A stretch of 64,000 bases of DNA, taken from assembly GCF_029504655.1 (NCBI RefSeq), contig NZ_JAQFIL010000001.1, positions 7,164,001-7,228,000 on the forward strand. The letters are read 5' to 3'. This DNA is from Catalinimonas alkaloidigena. Lineage in GTDB: Bacteria; Bacteroidota; Bacteroidia; Cytophagales; Cyclobacteriaceae. Positions 1 through 9,251 of this stretch are shown one piece after another. Under the pieces are notes generated by a model. That model saw only the letters and a list, made by a program, of their open reading frames with translations, ran no database searches and was not told where the DNA came from. Each line of letters starts with the position of its first letter. Positions within the stretch are counted from its first letter, which is position 1. Both the position numbers and the translations under genes were made by a program.

Positions 1-122
1 ATCTTGAGCAAAGACGACGCTGATTCAGAAAGATCCTTGTGCTACTGGTCAGAGACCGCAAGCTGATACAATAACTCAAATAATACCAAATTTTTTCACT
101 GCGAAAGAGCAATGAAATATAT

Positions 123-162
123 AACAACCTAAACACCAATGATGACTAACAACAACCTAAAC
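123..162. repeat. Direct repeat AACAACCTAAAC around the first gene start
   Basis: The 12-mer AACAACCTAAAC occurs at 123-134 and 151-162, flanking the start codon of the malate synthase gene. A third exact copy lies at 2090-2101, just before the next gene. It could be a regulator site or a small local duplication of the 5' end. No function is shown. Confidence 0.4.
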
Positions 163-2037
163 ATTCGGGACAACCTTAAGGAAGCGTATAGTGATGTGTA
201 TACGGCCGAGGCACTTTCTGCCCTTGCCTCCATGGCTCACTTTAACAGTGACATCAAAGCAGTAATGGCTTCCCGAATCCAGAGAAGAACAGAACGCCAG
301 CAAGCGAAAAAAAGGATTAGTTTCTTAGAGCCGGATAGTTTGATTCCCCGTACCCAGATCAAAGTGCAGGATGCCCGTGAGGGTAAGTTTGAAGGGGCTG
401 CTATTCCTCAGGACCTGCAAAGGCAGTGGATACAGGGTACCGGTCCGGCAGCAAAACCCAATGCTCCTGTAGAGAGCAGCATCCGTAATGTAGCTTATGC
501 ACTGCTCTCCGGAGCCGACGGCTGGATGTTTGATGGAGAAGATGCTCTGGGACAAACCCAAACCATGTCGCTGGACAATCAACGGAATTTGAAGCTCGCC
601 ATCAGCAAAGACCCGCTGTTCCTGAAAGTTGCTGGGCAGGTAGCCACAGAAATGAACCGCTGGGCACAGGGTTTCTTCGGCAGAGACATAGTCAAGGATT
701 GGGAAGAGCAACTCAATTTTACCACCAAAATATTCCGCGCCCGTGGCCTGCACCTGGATGACCGCCACATCAGAGATGCCGATGGTAATGCACTGGCAGC
801 CTCTATTGTAGACTTGACTTTATATGTGGTGAACAACCATGCCGCACTACAGAAAGCGGGTTCATCTATTGTGTTATACTTACCCAAAATTCAGACTGCC
901 GAAGAAGCTGCTGTGTGGAATGCGATGATGGATGCACTGGAAGAGCATATCAGTTTAGCAAAAGGAACCATCAAAGTGTATGTGCTGGTAGAGCAGTTAG
1001 AAGCCACTTATCAGCTCATGGAAATCAGAGCCGCCCTGGGAAAGCATTTTGTAGGATACAACACCGGGCGCTGGGATTACATCAACAGCGTTGCCGATGC
1101 TATGGCCTGGGATCAAAGTTTCATCAATCCTGACATAGAAGCCATTGGCATGACATATGGCTATATGCGCAATTATGAAGACCGCGTACGCCGGGCTGTC
1201 AATACGCCGGATCTAACTGGAAACTTTGCCCTATGGCAGGGAGGCATGGAACCTAATATTCCGGTAGGCTCGGAAGAAGGCGTATCGGCCAGCATGAAAA
1301 AAGCTCTGGCAGGGGCAGAACGCGAACAAGGGGAAGGTGCCAGCGGTAAATGGGTAGCCCACTGGAAAATGGTACACATCATCAGGCCGGTATGGGAAAA
1401 AGTAGATGAAGCAAATCAGTTGGGCAGAAAATTTCCTCCTCTTAATTACAGCCAGCAGGCGGCAGATGGGCTAATTCAACTGGAACCCGCGCCTACTACC
1501 ATCCGTGGAGCGCGTAACCTGATCAGTGTGGCTTTGCAATATGGCAATGCCTTTGGTCAAGGCATGCAGGCAGCAGCTTTGAAGCCGGCAGATTTTTTTG
1601 GCAATGATGACGTATTGTACCTGATGGAAGACATGGCTACCGGGGAAATCAGGGTGAGCATCCTCTGGGAGTGGATACACAAAGGGGCTGAGCTTACTGA
1701 AGATGACCCGGAGACCGGTACCAAAGCAGGAGACACATTCAGCAGACCCTTATTTGAGAAGCTGCTGGAGGAAGAATACCAAAAACTGCTGAATGCCCGG
1801 GATAAAGATGTATACGACTCTTCCAAAACGACTACGCTCCCCATTTCAAAAGAAATCGTGGAAGTATACACGCTCAGCGAAATAAAATTGCCCTGGTTCA
1901 TTGACCTGCTGAACATCAATCTCAACAATCAGGATTTGGATGTGGCAAAGCAGAGAATCAGACAGTACAAGGATGCTTTCGAAAAAGATGGCACCCGTAT
2001 TACGGAAAACCTTGACTTTATGCTGCCTGAGAAGTAG
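139..2037 (+). CDS. aceB: Malate synthase (AceB-type family)
   Basis: Predicted to condense glyoxylate with acetyl-CoA to give malate in the cytoplasm. The 632-residue product carries malate-synthase A landmarks: GWMFDGEDALGQTQTMSLDN near residue 130 (the family's D-F-E-D type substrate loop), YLPKIQTAEEA near 245, GTIKVYVLVEQLEATYQ near 275, and NTGRWDYINS near 310, matching the family signature around N-C-G-R-W-D-Y-I. The C-terminal third is more divergent and the protein is about 100 residues longer than enterobacterial AceB. ATG codons at 139 and 142 are both possible starts. The next gene follows 75 bases later and encodes a glycolate-oxidase-like protein, then a glycolate/lactate permease, so the likely role is assimilating glyoxylate made from glycolate. 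No isocitrate lyase gene is in the window. Confidence 0.85.
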   Translation: MMTNNNLNIRDNLKEAYSDVYTAEALSALASMAHFNSDIKAVMASRIQRRTERQQAKKRISFLEPDSLIPRTQIKVQDAREGKFEGAAIPQDLQRQWIQGTGPAAKPNAPVESSIRNVAYALLSGADGWMFDGEDALGQTQTMSLDNQRNLKLAISKDPLFLKVAGQVATEMNRWAQGFFGRDIVKDWEEQLNFTTKIFRARGLHLDDRHIRDADGNALAASIVDLTLYVVNNHAALQKAGSSIVLYLPKIQTAEEAAVWNAMMDALEEHISLAKGTIKVYVLVEQLEATYQLMEIRAALGKHFVGYNTGRWDYINSVADAMAWDQSFINPDIEAIGMTYGYMRNYEDRVRRAVNTPDLTGNFALWQGGMEPNIPVGSEEGVSASMKKALAGAEREQGEGASGKWVAHWKMVHIIRPVWEKVDEANQLGRKFPPLNYSQQAADGLIQLEPAPTTIRGARNLISVALQYGNAFGQGMQAAALKPADFFGNDDVLYLMEDMATGEIRVSILWEWIHKGAELTEDDPETGTKAGDTFSRPLFEKLLEEEYQKLLNARDKDVYDSSKTTTLPISKEIVEVYTLSEIKLPWFIDLLNINLNNQDLDVAKQRIRQYKDAFEKDGTRITENLDFMLPEK

Positions 2038-2112
2038 CGAATCAGTATATTCAGAAAACAGTGAGCGTTTTGATAGTGGGTTCACTGCAAACAACCTAAA
2101 CTACTTTACTTT

Positions 2113-5019
2113 ATGGATGGCAAACAAGCGGTGTTGTCACAGTTAAAAGCGTGCATCAAAGGGGATATTCTGGACGATGATTATTCTCTAGGCATGTACG
2201 CTACCGATGCCAGTATTTATCAGATCAAGCCCCTGCTCATCATCTTACCCAAAGATGAATCCGATGTTAAAAAGGCAGTAGAAATTGCGGCAAAACATAA
2301 AATTAAGTTGCTGCCCAGAGGTGGTGGAACCAGCCTGGCCGGACAGACCGTAGGCGAAGCGCTGGTGCTGGACTTCTCCAAGTATATGAACAAAATTCTG
2401 GAGATCAATACCGAGGAAAAATGGGTGAAGGTGCAGCCGGGTATGGTCAGGGATGAGCTCAATGAGGTGCTTTCAGCCTATAACTTGCACTTCGCTCCCG
2501 ATCCGGCTACTTCCAGCCGGGCCAATGTGGGGGGAATGGTGGGCAATAATTCTTCCGGTACCAAAAGCATTCTCTTCGGCAAAACGGTGGACCATGTCCT
2601 TGCTGCCAGAGTCTTGCTCGCTGATGGCACCGAGCTGTATCTGCATGAGCTAAGTTCTGAAGCCTATGCGGAGAAGGCACAGCAAAATGACAGGGAAGGG
2701 CAGATTTATCGTGGCTTCCGGGAAACCATTCAACAGCAGGAGGCTGAAATCAAAGCGCGCTTCCCCAAAGTGATGCGCAGGGTTGGGGGCTATAACCTGG
2801 ATGAATTTGTATACACTGACCGTTGGAATTTAGCCAAACTCATTAGCGGTAGCGAAGGTACACTGGCGATTTCCCTGGAGCTTAAACTCAATTTGGAGCC
2901 CCTTCCCAAATACAAATCAGTGGCCGTAGTGCATTTTTCAGAATTACCGGAAGCCATACAGGCGGTACAGCCCATGCTTCCCTTCCAGCCTTCGGCGATT
3001 GAGATTTTAGATGAGACCGTGCTGAAGCTGAGCAAAGAAAACCTTATGACCCAGCAGCATTGCCATTTCATTGAAAAAGAGCCTGCCGCCATCCTGATTG
3101 TAGAGTTTTTCGGAGAAACCTATGAAGATGTGATGCAGCGCCCTCAGGCGATGATTGAAGTGTTGAAAAGCAAGAAAATAGGTTATGCTTACCCGCTTTT
3201 CCCGGAAGGTAAAGAGTATGATGATGTGTGGATTGTACGAAAAAAAGGGCTGGGATTGATGCTGGGGATCAAAGGAGAAAAAAAGCCTTTGCCCTTTATT
3301 GAAGATGCCGGTATACCGGTAGCAGTACTGCCCGAGTATATTGACAAAGTACTGAAGATTTGTGAAAAACATCATACCCAAGTGGCTATGTATGCGCATG
3401 CCAGTGTGGGTGTAATTCACGTCAGGCCCATACTGGATCTGAGGCAGGAGCAGGATATAGAAAACCTGAAAAATATTGCCAACGAAACTTTTGAACTGGT
3501 GGTCAGCTATGGCGGCTCATGGAGTGGTGAGCATGGAGACGGATTGGTAAGAAGCGCCTTTAACGAGCACTTTTTTGGTGAGCAGCTCTATCAGGCGTTC
3601 AGGGAGATAAAAAAATTATTTGATCCGGAAAATGTCATGAACCCCGGCAAGATTGTAGAGGCCCAGACCATAGAGCATAACCTTCGCTACGGCACAAAAT
3701 ACGCTGATCAGCCCGTAAAGACTGAATTTCAATACCGCTTTGAGAACAGCTTCAGAGAGGCGGTACATATGTGTACGGGTGTGGGCGAATGCCGTAAGAT
3801 GCTGGGAGGCACCATGTGTCCCAGTTTTAAAGCCACCCGAGACGAAGAACACTCTACCCGGGGCAGGGCCAATGCCATGCGCCTGGCGATGTCCGGCCAA
3901 CTGGACCAGGAAGGGCTGGGCAGTAAACGTCTGCACCAGGTGCTGGATCTGTGTCTGTCCTGTAAAGCCTGCAAGTCAGAATGTCCCTCCAATGTGGATA
4001 TGGCAAAAATGAAAAGCGATGTGACCCAAATTTACTACGATGAACATGGGATTAGCTTACGCGATCGCCTGATCAGGGACTCTTCCAAAGCAGCGGCGCT
4101 TTTGTCAGGGACACTCTCCAAAGGTGTAAATACGATCCAGCAATCGGCTGTGTTCAGGTCTGCCATGCAAAGCCTGGCTGGTTTTGACAAGCGGAGAAGC
4201 TTACCCAAATATGCCCAAGAACCTTTTTACAAGTGGTTTGAAAAGAATAACCATAAAGACAAGCGCAGTAGTAGTAAAAAGGTTGTACTGTTTGCTGATA
4301 CATACCTTAATTTTCATGAACCACAGATCGGGATTTCCGCTCTGGAATTGCTCAACTCCTGCGGCTATGAAGTGATACTCGCCAATGTCGGTTGCTGCCA
4401 GCGGCCCAAAATCTCTCATGGCTTTCTAAGAGATGCCAAAAAGGAAGGTGCCGAAACTGTTAAAAAGCTGAAGCCTTACCTGGACCAGGGTTTAAACATA
4501 GTGGTATGCGAACCCAGCTGTGCCTCTGCCCTCAATGATGATCTGCCCGACCTGCTGGAGGATGAAGCCCTGGCTAAGCAACTCAAAACACAGGTGATGA
4601 TGATTGATGTGTTTTTGGCCAAAGAAATCGCCTCAGGAAACCTAAAGGTAAATTTTGAAGCTGTAGCCGGGGATATGCTCATTCACGGACACTGCCATCA
4701 GAAAGCGCTTTACAGTACCAAAGCCATGAAATCCATTTGCGAACATACAGGGCAAAAAGTAGGCGAAATACCTTCGGGCTGCTGTGGTATGGCGGGTTCT
4801 TTTGGCTACGAAAAAGAACATTATGACATATCTGAAAAAATCGGGGAGAGCATCCTTTTTCCCGCGGTAAGGGCTATGGAGGAAGGTAGCACGCTGGTAG
4901 CCAATGGATTTAGCTGTCGTCATCAGATTGAACATTTTACCGGTGTAAAGCCCAAACATTGGGTAGAGGTGATCAGGGCTGTTTCTCCCTCAGAGGAGGC
5001 AGAAAATTCAGAGAGTTAA
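2113..5019 (+). CDS. FAD-linked 2-hydroxyacid dehydrogenase fused to Fe-S subunit (GlcD-GlcF-like)
   Basis: Predicted membrane-associated glycolate or D-lactate dehydrogenase. The N-terminal half (about residues 20-470) is a VAO/PCMH-type FAD domain: LPRGGGTSLAGQTVG near residue 72, PDPATSSRANVGGMVGNNSS near 135, GSEGTLA near 245 and SGEHGDGLVRS near 475. It is followed by two [4Fe-4S] ferredoxin-like motifs (CTGVGEC...CP near 555; CLSCKACKSECP near 615). The C-terminal CCG-type heterodisulfide-reductase-like domains contain GCCQRP near 765, HGHCHQK near 855 and SGCCGMAGSFG near 890. This is a GlcD plus GlcF fusion, the architecture seen in YdiJ-type proteins. D-lactate or D-2-hydroxyglutarate are alternative substrates. 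Glycolate is favoured by the flanking malate synthase and permease. Confidence 0.85.
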   Translation: MDGKQAVLSQLKACIKGDILDDDYSLGMYATDASIYQIKPLLIILPKDESDVKKAVEIAAKHKIKLLPRGGGTSLAGQTVGEALVLDFSKYMNKILEINTEEKWVKVQPGMVRDELNEVLSAYNLHFAPDPATSSRANVGGMVGNNSSGTKSILFGKTVDHVLAARVLLADGTELYLHELSSEAYAEKAQQNDREGQIYRGFRETIQQQEAEIKARFPKVMRRVGGYNLDEFVYTDRWNLAKLISGSEGTLAISLELKLNLEPLPKYKSVAVVHFSELPEAIQAVQPMLPFQPSAIEILDETVLKLSKENLMTQQHCHFIEKEPAAILIVEFFGETYEDVMQRPQAMIEVLKSKKIGYAYPLFPEGKEYDDVWIVRKKGLGLMLGIKGEKKPLPFIEDAGIPVAVLPEYIDKVLKICEKHHTQVAMYAHASVGVIHVRPILDLRQEQDIENLKNIANETFELVVSYGGSWSGEHGDGLVRSAFNEHFFGEQLYQAFREIKKLFDPENVMNPGKIVEAQTIEHNLRYGTKYADQPVKTEFQYRFENSFREAVHMCTGVGECRKMLGGTMCPSFKATRDEEHSTRGRANAMRLAMSGQLDQEGLGSKRLHQVLDLCLSCKACKSECPSNVDMAKMKSDVTQIYYDEHGISLRDRLIRDSSKAAALLSGTLSKGVNTIQQSAVFRSAMQSLAGFDKRRSLPKYAQEPFYKWFEKNNHKDKRSSSKKVVLFADTYLNFHEPQIGISALELLNSCGYEVILANVGCCQRPKISHGFLRDAKKEGAETVKKLKPYLDQGLNIVVCEPSCASALNDDLPDLLEDEALAKQLKTQVMMIDVFLAKEIASGNLKVNFEAVAGDMLIHGHCHQKALYSTKAMKSICEHTGQKVGEIPSGCCGMAGSFGYEKEHYDISEKIGESILFPAVRAMEEGSTLVANGFSCRHQIEHFTGVKPKHWVEVIRAVSPSEEAENSES

Positions 5020-5066
5020 AGCCTGGCTTTCATCAAACCTTAGACTAACCATATCCAGATCAGACT

Positions 5067-6755
5067 ATGTCACTTTCTTTATTATCCTTTCTTGCCCTTT
5101 TGCCCATCATGGTGGTAGCTGTCCTCCTGGTAGGGTTTCGTCTTTCCGCCAGAACCAGCATGCCGCTGGGCTTTTTGCTCACGGCTGTAGTGGCATACCT
5201 GGCATGGGACTTTCCCCTCACCAGCATTTTAGCTTCCACCATTCAGGGGCTTTTCATCACCTTTGACATTCTTTACATCATATTTGGTGCTATTTTATTG
5301 CTTACCCTGCTCAACTATTCCGGAGCGATCAGGGTAATACGGCAGGGCTTCGCCGGTGTCAGCGAGGATCGGCGCGTGCAGGTGGTGATCATCGTCTGGC
5401 TGTTTGGCGCTTTTATTGAAGGGGCGGCAGGTTTTGGCACTCCGGCAGCGATTACCGCACCTTTGCTGGTGGCTATGGGTTTTCCTTCTATGGCTGCCGT
5501 GATGTTAGGGATGATGGTACAGAGTACTCCGGTGACCTTTGGAGCCGTGGGTACGCCCATATTGGTAGGTGTAAGAGGTGGATTGGAAGGAGCTTATGTG
5601 GAAGGTCAACTTCAGGCGGCAAGTCTTAGCTTTTTAGATTATATTCAGTTAGTCACTACCCACGCAGCGGTTTTACACGCTATCACCGGTACGCTGATCC
5701 CTTTATTTATGATCTGCATGATGACGCGCTTTTTCGGCGCAAAGAAAAGCTGGAAGGAAGGGCTTGCCCTATTTCCCTTCGCACTGTTTGGAGGATTATC
5801 CTTCACAATTCCTTATGTGCTGACCGGAATTTTCCTGGGGCCGGAGTTTCCATCTCTGTTAGGATCCTTAGTGGGAATGCTGATCGTGGTGACCGCTGCC
5901 AAAAGAGGCTTTCTGCTGCCCAAAGAAAGCTGGGACTTCCCGGAGAGAAAAAGCTGGCCCAGCTTATGGATGGGCACCCTGGATATCCAGCTGGACGATG
6001 AAAAGAAGCAAGCTTCATTATCACTGATCACCGCCTGGGCACCTTACCTCTTTGTAGCCGGGCTGCTGGTCTTAAGTCGCCTTCCTCAGTTACCTTTTAA
6101 AAACCTCCTGACCAGCGTAGCCATCAGCTATGAAGAAATTCTGGGCACCGCCATTTCGGCCAGCAGTACGCCTCTGTATTTGCCGGGGACTATCCTTTTG
6201 GTGGTAGGGTTAATTACCCTCTTCCTGCACCACATGAAACTGCCGGACGTCAGAGCTGCTTTATCAGAAAGTGGCAGAATGGTGCTGGGGGCGGGATTTG
6301 TATTGATTTTCACCGTGCCCATGGTGCGTATCTATATAAATTCCGGTATCAATCCGCTGGATATCCCGGGTATGCCTATCGTGATGGCAGAATGGGTAGC
6401 CTCTCATGTAGGACAGGTATATCCTTTGTTTGCGCCTTCCATCGGTGCCTTGGGAGCTTTTATCGCAGGGAGCAATACCGTAAGCAATCTTATGTTCAGC
6501 TTCTTCCAGTTTGGCGTAGCAGAGAGGTTAGCCATGCCTACCACCCTCATCGTCGCAATGCAGGCAGTAGGCGCGGCAGCAGGAAATATGATTGCCATAC
6601 ACAATGTAGTAGCAGCTTCTGCTACAGTAGGTTATTTGGGCAAGGAAGGGCTTATACTTCGGAAAACCATTATTCCCACCTTGTATTATGTGGTTGTCGT
6701 TGGACTTCTGGGACTGATTTTCTTAAGTTTTGTTAGAGGTATGCAAACCCTTTGA
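5067..6755 (+). CDS. L-lactate/glycolate permease (LctP/GlcA family)
   Basis: A 562-residue inner-membrane transporter with at least a dozen hydrophobic segments. It has the LctP-family signatures [19 protein letters not shown] near residue 116 and [12 protein letters not shown] near 155, and a C-terminal [20 protein letters not shown] near 470, a block strongly conserved in lactate and glycolate permeases. It takes up 2-hydroxymonocarboxylates together with protons. It starts 47 bases after the dehydrogenase gene on the same strand, so the three genes probably form one operon for glycolate use. Lactate cannot be excluded as the real substrate. Confidence 0.85.
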   Translation: MSLSLLSFLALLPIMVVAVLLVGFRLSARTSMPLGFLLTAVVAYLAWDFPLTSILASTIQGLFITFDILYIIFGAILLLTLLNYSGAIRVIRQGFAGVSEDRRVQVVIIVWLFGAFIEGAAGFGTPAAITAPLLVAMGFPSMAAVMLGMMVQSTPVTFGAVGTPILVGVRGGLEGAYVEGQLQAASLSFLDYIQLVTTHAAVLHAITGTLIPLFMICMMTRFFGAKKSWKEGLALFPFALFGGLSFTIPYVLTGIFLGPEFPSLLGSLVGMLIVVTAAKRGFLLPKESWDFPERKSWPSLWMGTLDIQLDDEKKQASLSLITAWAPYLFVAGLLVLSRLPQLPFKNLLTSVAISYEEILGTAISASSTPLYLPGTILLVVGLITLFLHHMKLPDVRAALSESGRMVLGAGFVLIFTVPMVRIYINSGINPLDIPGMPIVMAEWVASHVGQVYPLFAPSIGALGAFIAGSNTVSNLMFSFFQFGVAERLAMPTTLIVAMQAVGAAAGNMIAIHNVVAASATVGYLGKEGLILRKTIIPTLYYVVVVGLLGLIFLSFVRGMQTL

Positions 6756-6960
6756 CTGAAGGTTTGAGAAAAGCACAATGACAGCAAATATTTACAGCTA
6801 GTTGGAGGAGAATACTACCCGAAATTGAAAAAGTAATGCTAAGCTGATAAAATTTTAAAAAAATAAAGTTTTGCGTTCCGGGTTGACCACCCCCGTTTCA
6901 GTTATCTATTAATCAACGTCAATAAGCCTCTCCGGTGAGAATTCAAAAGGTGAATGAAAT

Positions 6961-6978
6961 AGCGGCCCGAAAGCCGCT
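6961..6978 (-). terminator. Hairpin between convergent transcription units
   Basis: AGCGGC (6961-6966) and GCCGCT (6973-6978) form a GC-rich stem with a 6-base loop, 18 bases beyond the stop of the leftward Gfo/Idh gene. The following T-run is weak. It probably serves the leftward operon. The rest of 6756-6995 holds no gene I can support. Confidence 0.45.
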
Positions 6979-6995
6979 TTCAACGGTAGGGATTT

Positions 6996-8090
6996 TTAAG
7001 AAATTGCTACCTTATCATTCTGTTCTACCGATCTATAAATAGCTTCTACGACTCGAATATCTTTCAAGCCTTCTTCGCCGGGAACGAGTACGGGCTTGTT
7101 GTTGAGGATCGCCAGGGCGTCATCGTCCATCTGCTTGGCCTGCTGCATATTGGGCAGCTTTTCATTTAGTTTCTTACCATCACTGGTTTCACCCTGTATC
7201 CCATTATAGGCCTGAAAAGGCTCCAGCTTGTACCAGCCTTTGCTGCAGTTGACCATCAGGCTATTCATGCTTTTGCCAAAACTGGTGATACAATCCGCCG
7301 TGACACCCCCGGGAAACTCCAGGTCGAACTCCATGGTCTCCTCCACTTCGTGGTAAATCTCAGGGCGGGTAGTAGAAGCGCGGGCAGTTACGGCAATGGG
7401 TTCCATTTGCGTAGAATAACGAGCTGCATTCAGAGGGTACACGCCCATATCGTACATGGCTCCACCACCCATGGCTTTCTTCTGCTTCCAGTGGTCGGTT
7501 CTGCCTTCACGGTACCCGGCAGCGGCGCTCACATCTTCTACCTTTCCGTAAGTTTTATTTTTGGTAAACTGAATAATCTGCTGCGTATTAGGTTCATGTT
7601 GCACACGATAACCAATACTGAGCTTGGTTTTATTTTTATTGCAGGCATCTATCATATTCTGGCATTCTTCTTCCGTCATAGCCATGGGCTTTTCGCACCA
7701 GACATGCTTACCCGCTTCCGCTGCTTTGATGCTGTATTCGGCATGCATGGAGGGAGGCAGCACGATGTAGATCACATCTATATCCGGATTGTTGGCTACC
7801 TCATCCATGGTTTCGTAATTGTAGATATTCTTATCAGGAAGGTTGTATTGGGCTTTCCATCGCTCTGCTTTGGCGGGTGTACCGGTTACAATGCCTCTCA
7901 GTTCGCAGTGCTCAGTCTGCTGCAATGCTGGCGCTAGCAAATCAGTACTGTAATAGCCCAGCCCCACCAGGGCTACGCCTAATTTTCTGTTTTGAGCGGG
8001 AATGATGATGTTTGAAAAAGCGGAAGTGCTGAGCGCCAGCCCTGACATTCCGGCTAAACTTTGTCCTAAAAATTTCCTGCGGTTGATCAT
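6996..8090 (-). CDS. Tat-exported Gfo/Idh/MocA family oxidoreductase
   Basis: NAD(P)-dependent sugar-type oxidoreductase of the glucose-fructose oxidoreductase family, 364 residues. The N-terminus has a twin-arginine signal (INRRKFLGQSLAG), then a Rossmann entry VALVGLGYYS near residue 39 and the EKPMAMTEEEC segment near 133 that carries the catalytic EKP motif. The C-terminal dimerisation sheet begins around GGGAMYDMGVYPLNAARY near 208. Folded export to the periplasm is expected. The gene overlaps the end of the upstream aldo/keto reductase gene by 4 bases (ATGA), so the two are translationally coupled. The substrate is unknown; a cyclic sugar or sugar acid is likely. Confidence 0.88.
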   Translation of the reverse strand: MINRRKFLGQSLAGMSGLALSTSAFSNIIIPAQNRKLGVALVGLGYYSTDLLAPALQQTEHCELRGIVTGTPAKAERWKAQYNLPDKNIYNYETMDEVANNPDIDVIYIVLPPSMHAEYSIKAAEAGKHVWCEKPMAMTEEECQNMIDACNKNKTKLSIGYRVQHEPNTQQIIQFTKNKTYGKVEDVSAAAGYREGRTDHWKQKKAMGGGAMYDMGVYPLNAARYSTQMEPIAVTARASTTRPEIYHEVEETMEFDLEFPGGVTADCITSFGKSMNSLMVNCSKGWYKLEPFQAYNGIQGETSDGKKLNEKLPNMQQAKQMDDDALAILNNKPVLVPGEEGLKDIRVVEAIYRSVEQNDKVAIS

Positions 8091-9022
8091 TGTGTATGTT
8101 GGTTATAGTATGTAGTCATTTTTTTTCTGGTAAGAGCATCGGGCAGCGGTGCGTATCCGGCAGCCATATTTTCCTTTACATGCGCCACCTGCGTGGTAGC
8201 AGGAATGGTACAGCTCACATGCGGATTGGAGATGATATATTTTAAAAAGAAAGAGGCCCAGTTGGGCATGTCCCACTCTCCGGCCCAGGGAGGAAGCGGC
8301 ACGCCCCCGACTGTACGAAAAAGCGCTTTGGTCTCAAAAGGCTGGTTGATGATCACGGCTACACCTTTATCGGCTGCTAGTGGCAAGAGATAATCTTCAG
8401 CAGCAGTGCCCCGTACAGAAAGATTGATTTGTATAAAATCCAAAGGCTCGCTACGTATCAGTTTAGCCAGCTCATCATGAGCAGCATCCACATAATGGGT
8501 AACACCCACATATTTGAGTTTCCCTTTATCCTTGAGCTCTCTCAGCGTACGGATGTGTGTCTTGGAATCCCGGATATTATGTACCTGCTCTAATGCAGGC
8601 CATTTATGAAAGAGACTGACTGATTCGTCAATCTGGGATTTTCCTGCCTGTTCCCCATTAGTCCAGACTTTGGTAGCTACCCAGAGTTTATCCTTTACAC
8701 CTAACTCTTCTGCTAATGCTCCAATCACCTTTTGAGAACTGCCATACATGGGCGAACTGTCAATCACGCCTCCGCCTAAGTCGGCAAAAGTGCGTAAAAC
8801 CTTTCGCATGGGAGCACGCTCGCTCTCCGAGCTGCCTACATCAAAGGTAAGCCAGGAACCCATACCGATAGCTGGGATACGTTCACCCGTAGAGGGAATG
8901 GTACGAAAGATGCGCTCTTTGTTCTCAAAAGCAGCTATATCCGGCATCAGACACAAGCCTGACAGCGAGGCAGTGGTAGTTTTTAAAAAATCTCTACGTG
9001 GCAAATATGCTACAGGCTTCAT
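8087..9022 (-). CDS. Tat-exported aldo/keto reductase
   Basis: A 311-residue aldo/keto reductase with a twin-arginine signal (LPRRDFLKTTTASLSG) at the N-terminus. Family marks are IGMGSWLTF near residue 52, GGGVIDSSPMYGSS near 88 (catalytic Asp and Tyr of the AKR tetrad), the LWVATKVW segment with the catalytic Lys near 117, and KYVGVTHY near 163. The usual catalytic His segment is shortened (LEQVHNIRD). It is the first gene of a two-gene unit with the Gfo/Idh oxidoreductase, and both have Tat signals, so the pair probably acts on one sugar-derived substrate in the periplasm. Regulation is not visible. Confidence 0.85.
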   Translation of the reverse strand: MKPVAYLPRRDFLKTTTASLSGLCLMPDIAAFENKERIFRTIPSTGERIPAIGMGSWLTFDVGSSESERAPMRKVLRTFADLGGGVIDSSPMYGSSQKVIGALAEELGVKDKLWVATKVWTNGEQAGKSQIDESVSLFHKWPALEQVHNIRDSKTHIRTLRELKDKGKLKYVGVTHYVDAAHDELAKLIRSEPLDFIQINLSVRGTAAEDYLLPLAADKGVAVIINQPFETKALFRTVGGVPLPPWAGEWDMPNWASFFLKYIISNPHVSCTIPATTQVAHVKENMAAGYAPLPDALTRKKMTTYYNQHTQ

Positions 9023-9251
9023 CCGGTTAACGTATTGCTTATCAATTGCTTTGTATTTCTAATATAAAAAAATCTGACGGCTTGTGCTTATGTGAACTTA
9101 GCCTTCTAAGTAATAGTTTTTAAACCGTAATTGCACACAGCTTTAATTCATTAGATGAAATGCGTCCATTAAAATCTTTTCTGATCAAATGATATTGTTT
9201 AGATTGAACGCTCTGAATTTTTGTCTGTAGCTTCACACTTTACGACCTACA

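Noticed and set aside
1..66. Short open frame from base 1 to a TGA that could be the end of an upstream gene
   Set aside because: Only about 21 codons are visible and they match nothing I know; no support for calling it a gene.
7030..7050. TATAAATAG inside the Gfo/Idh gene
   Set aside because: It lies within coding sequence of a host gene and is not near a start; chance match.
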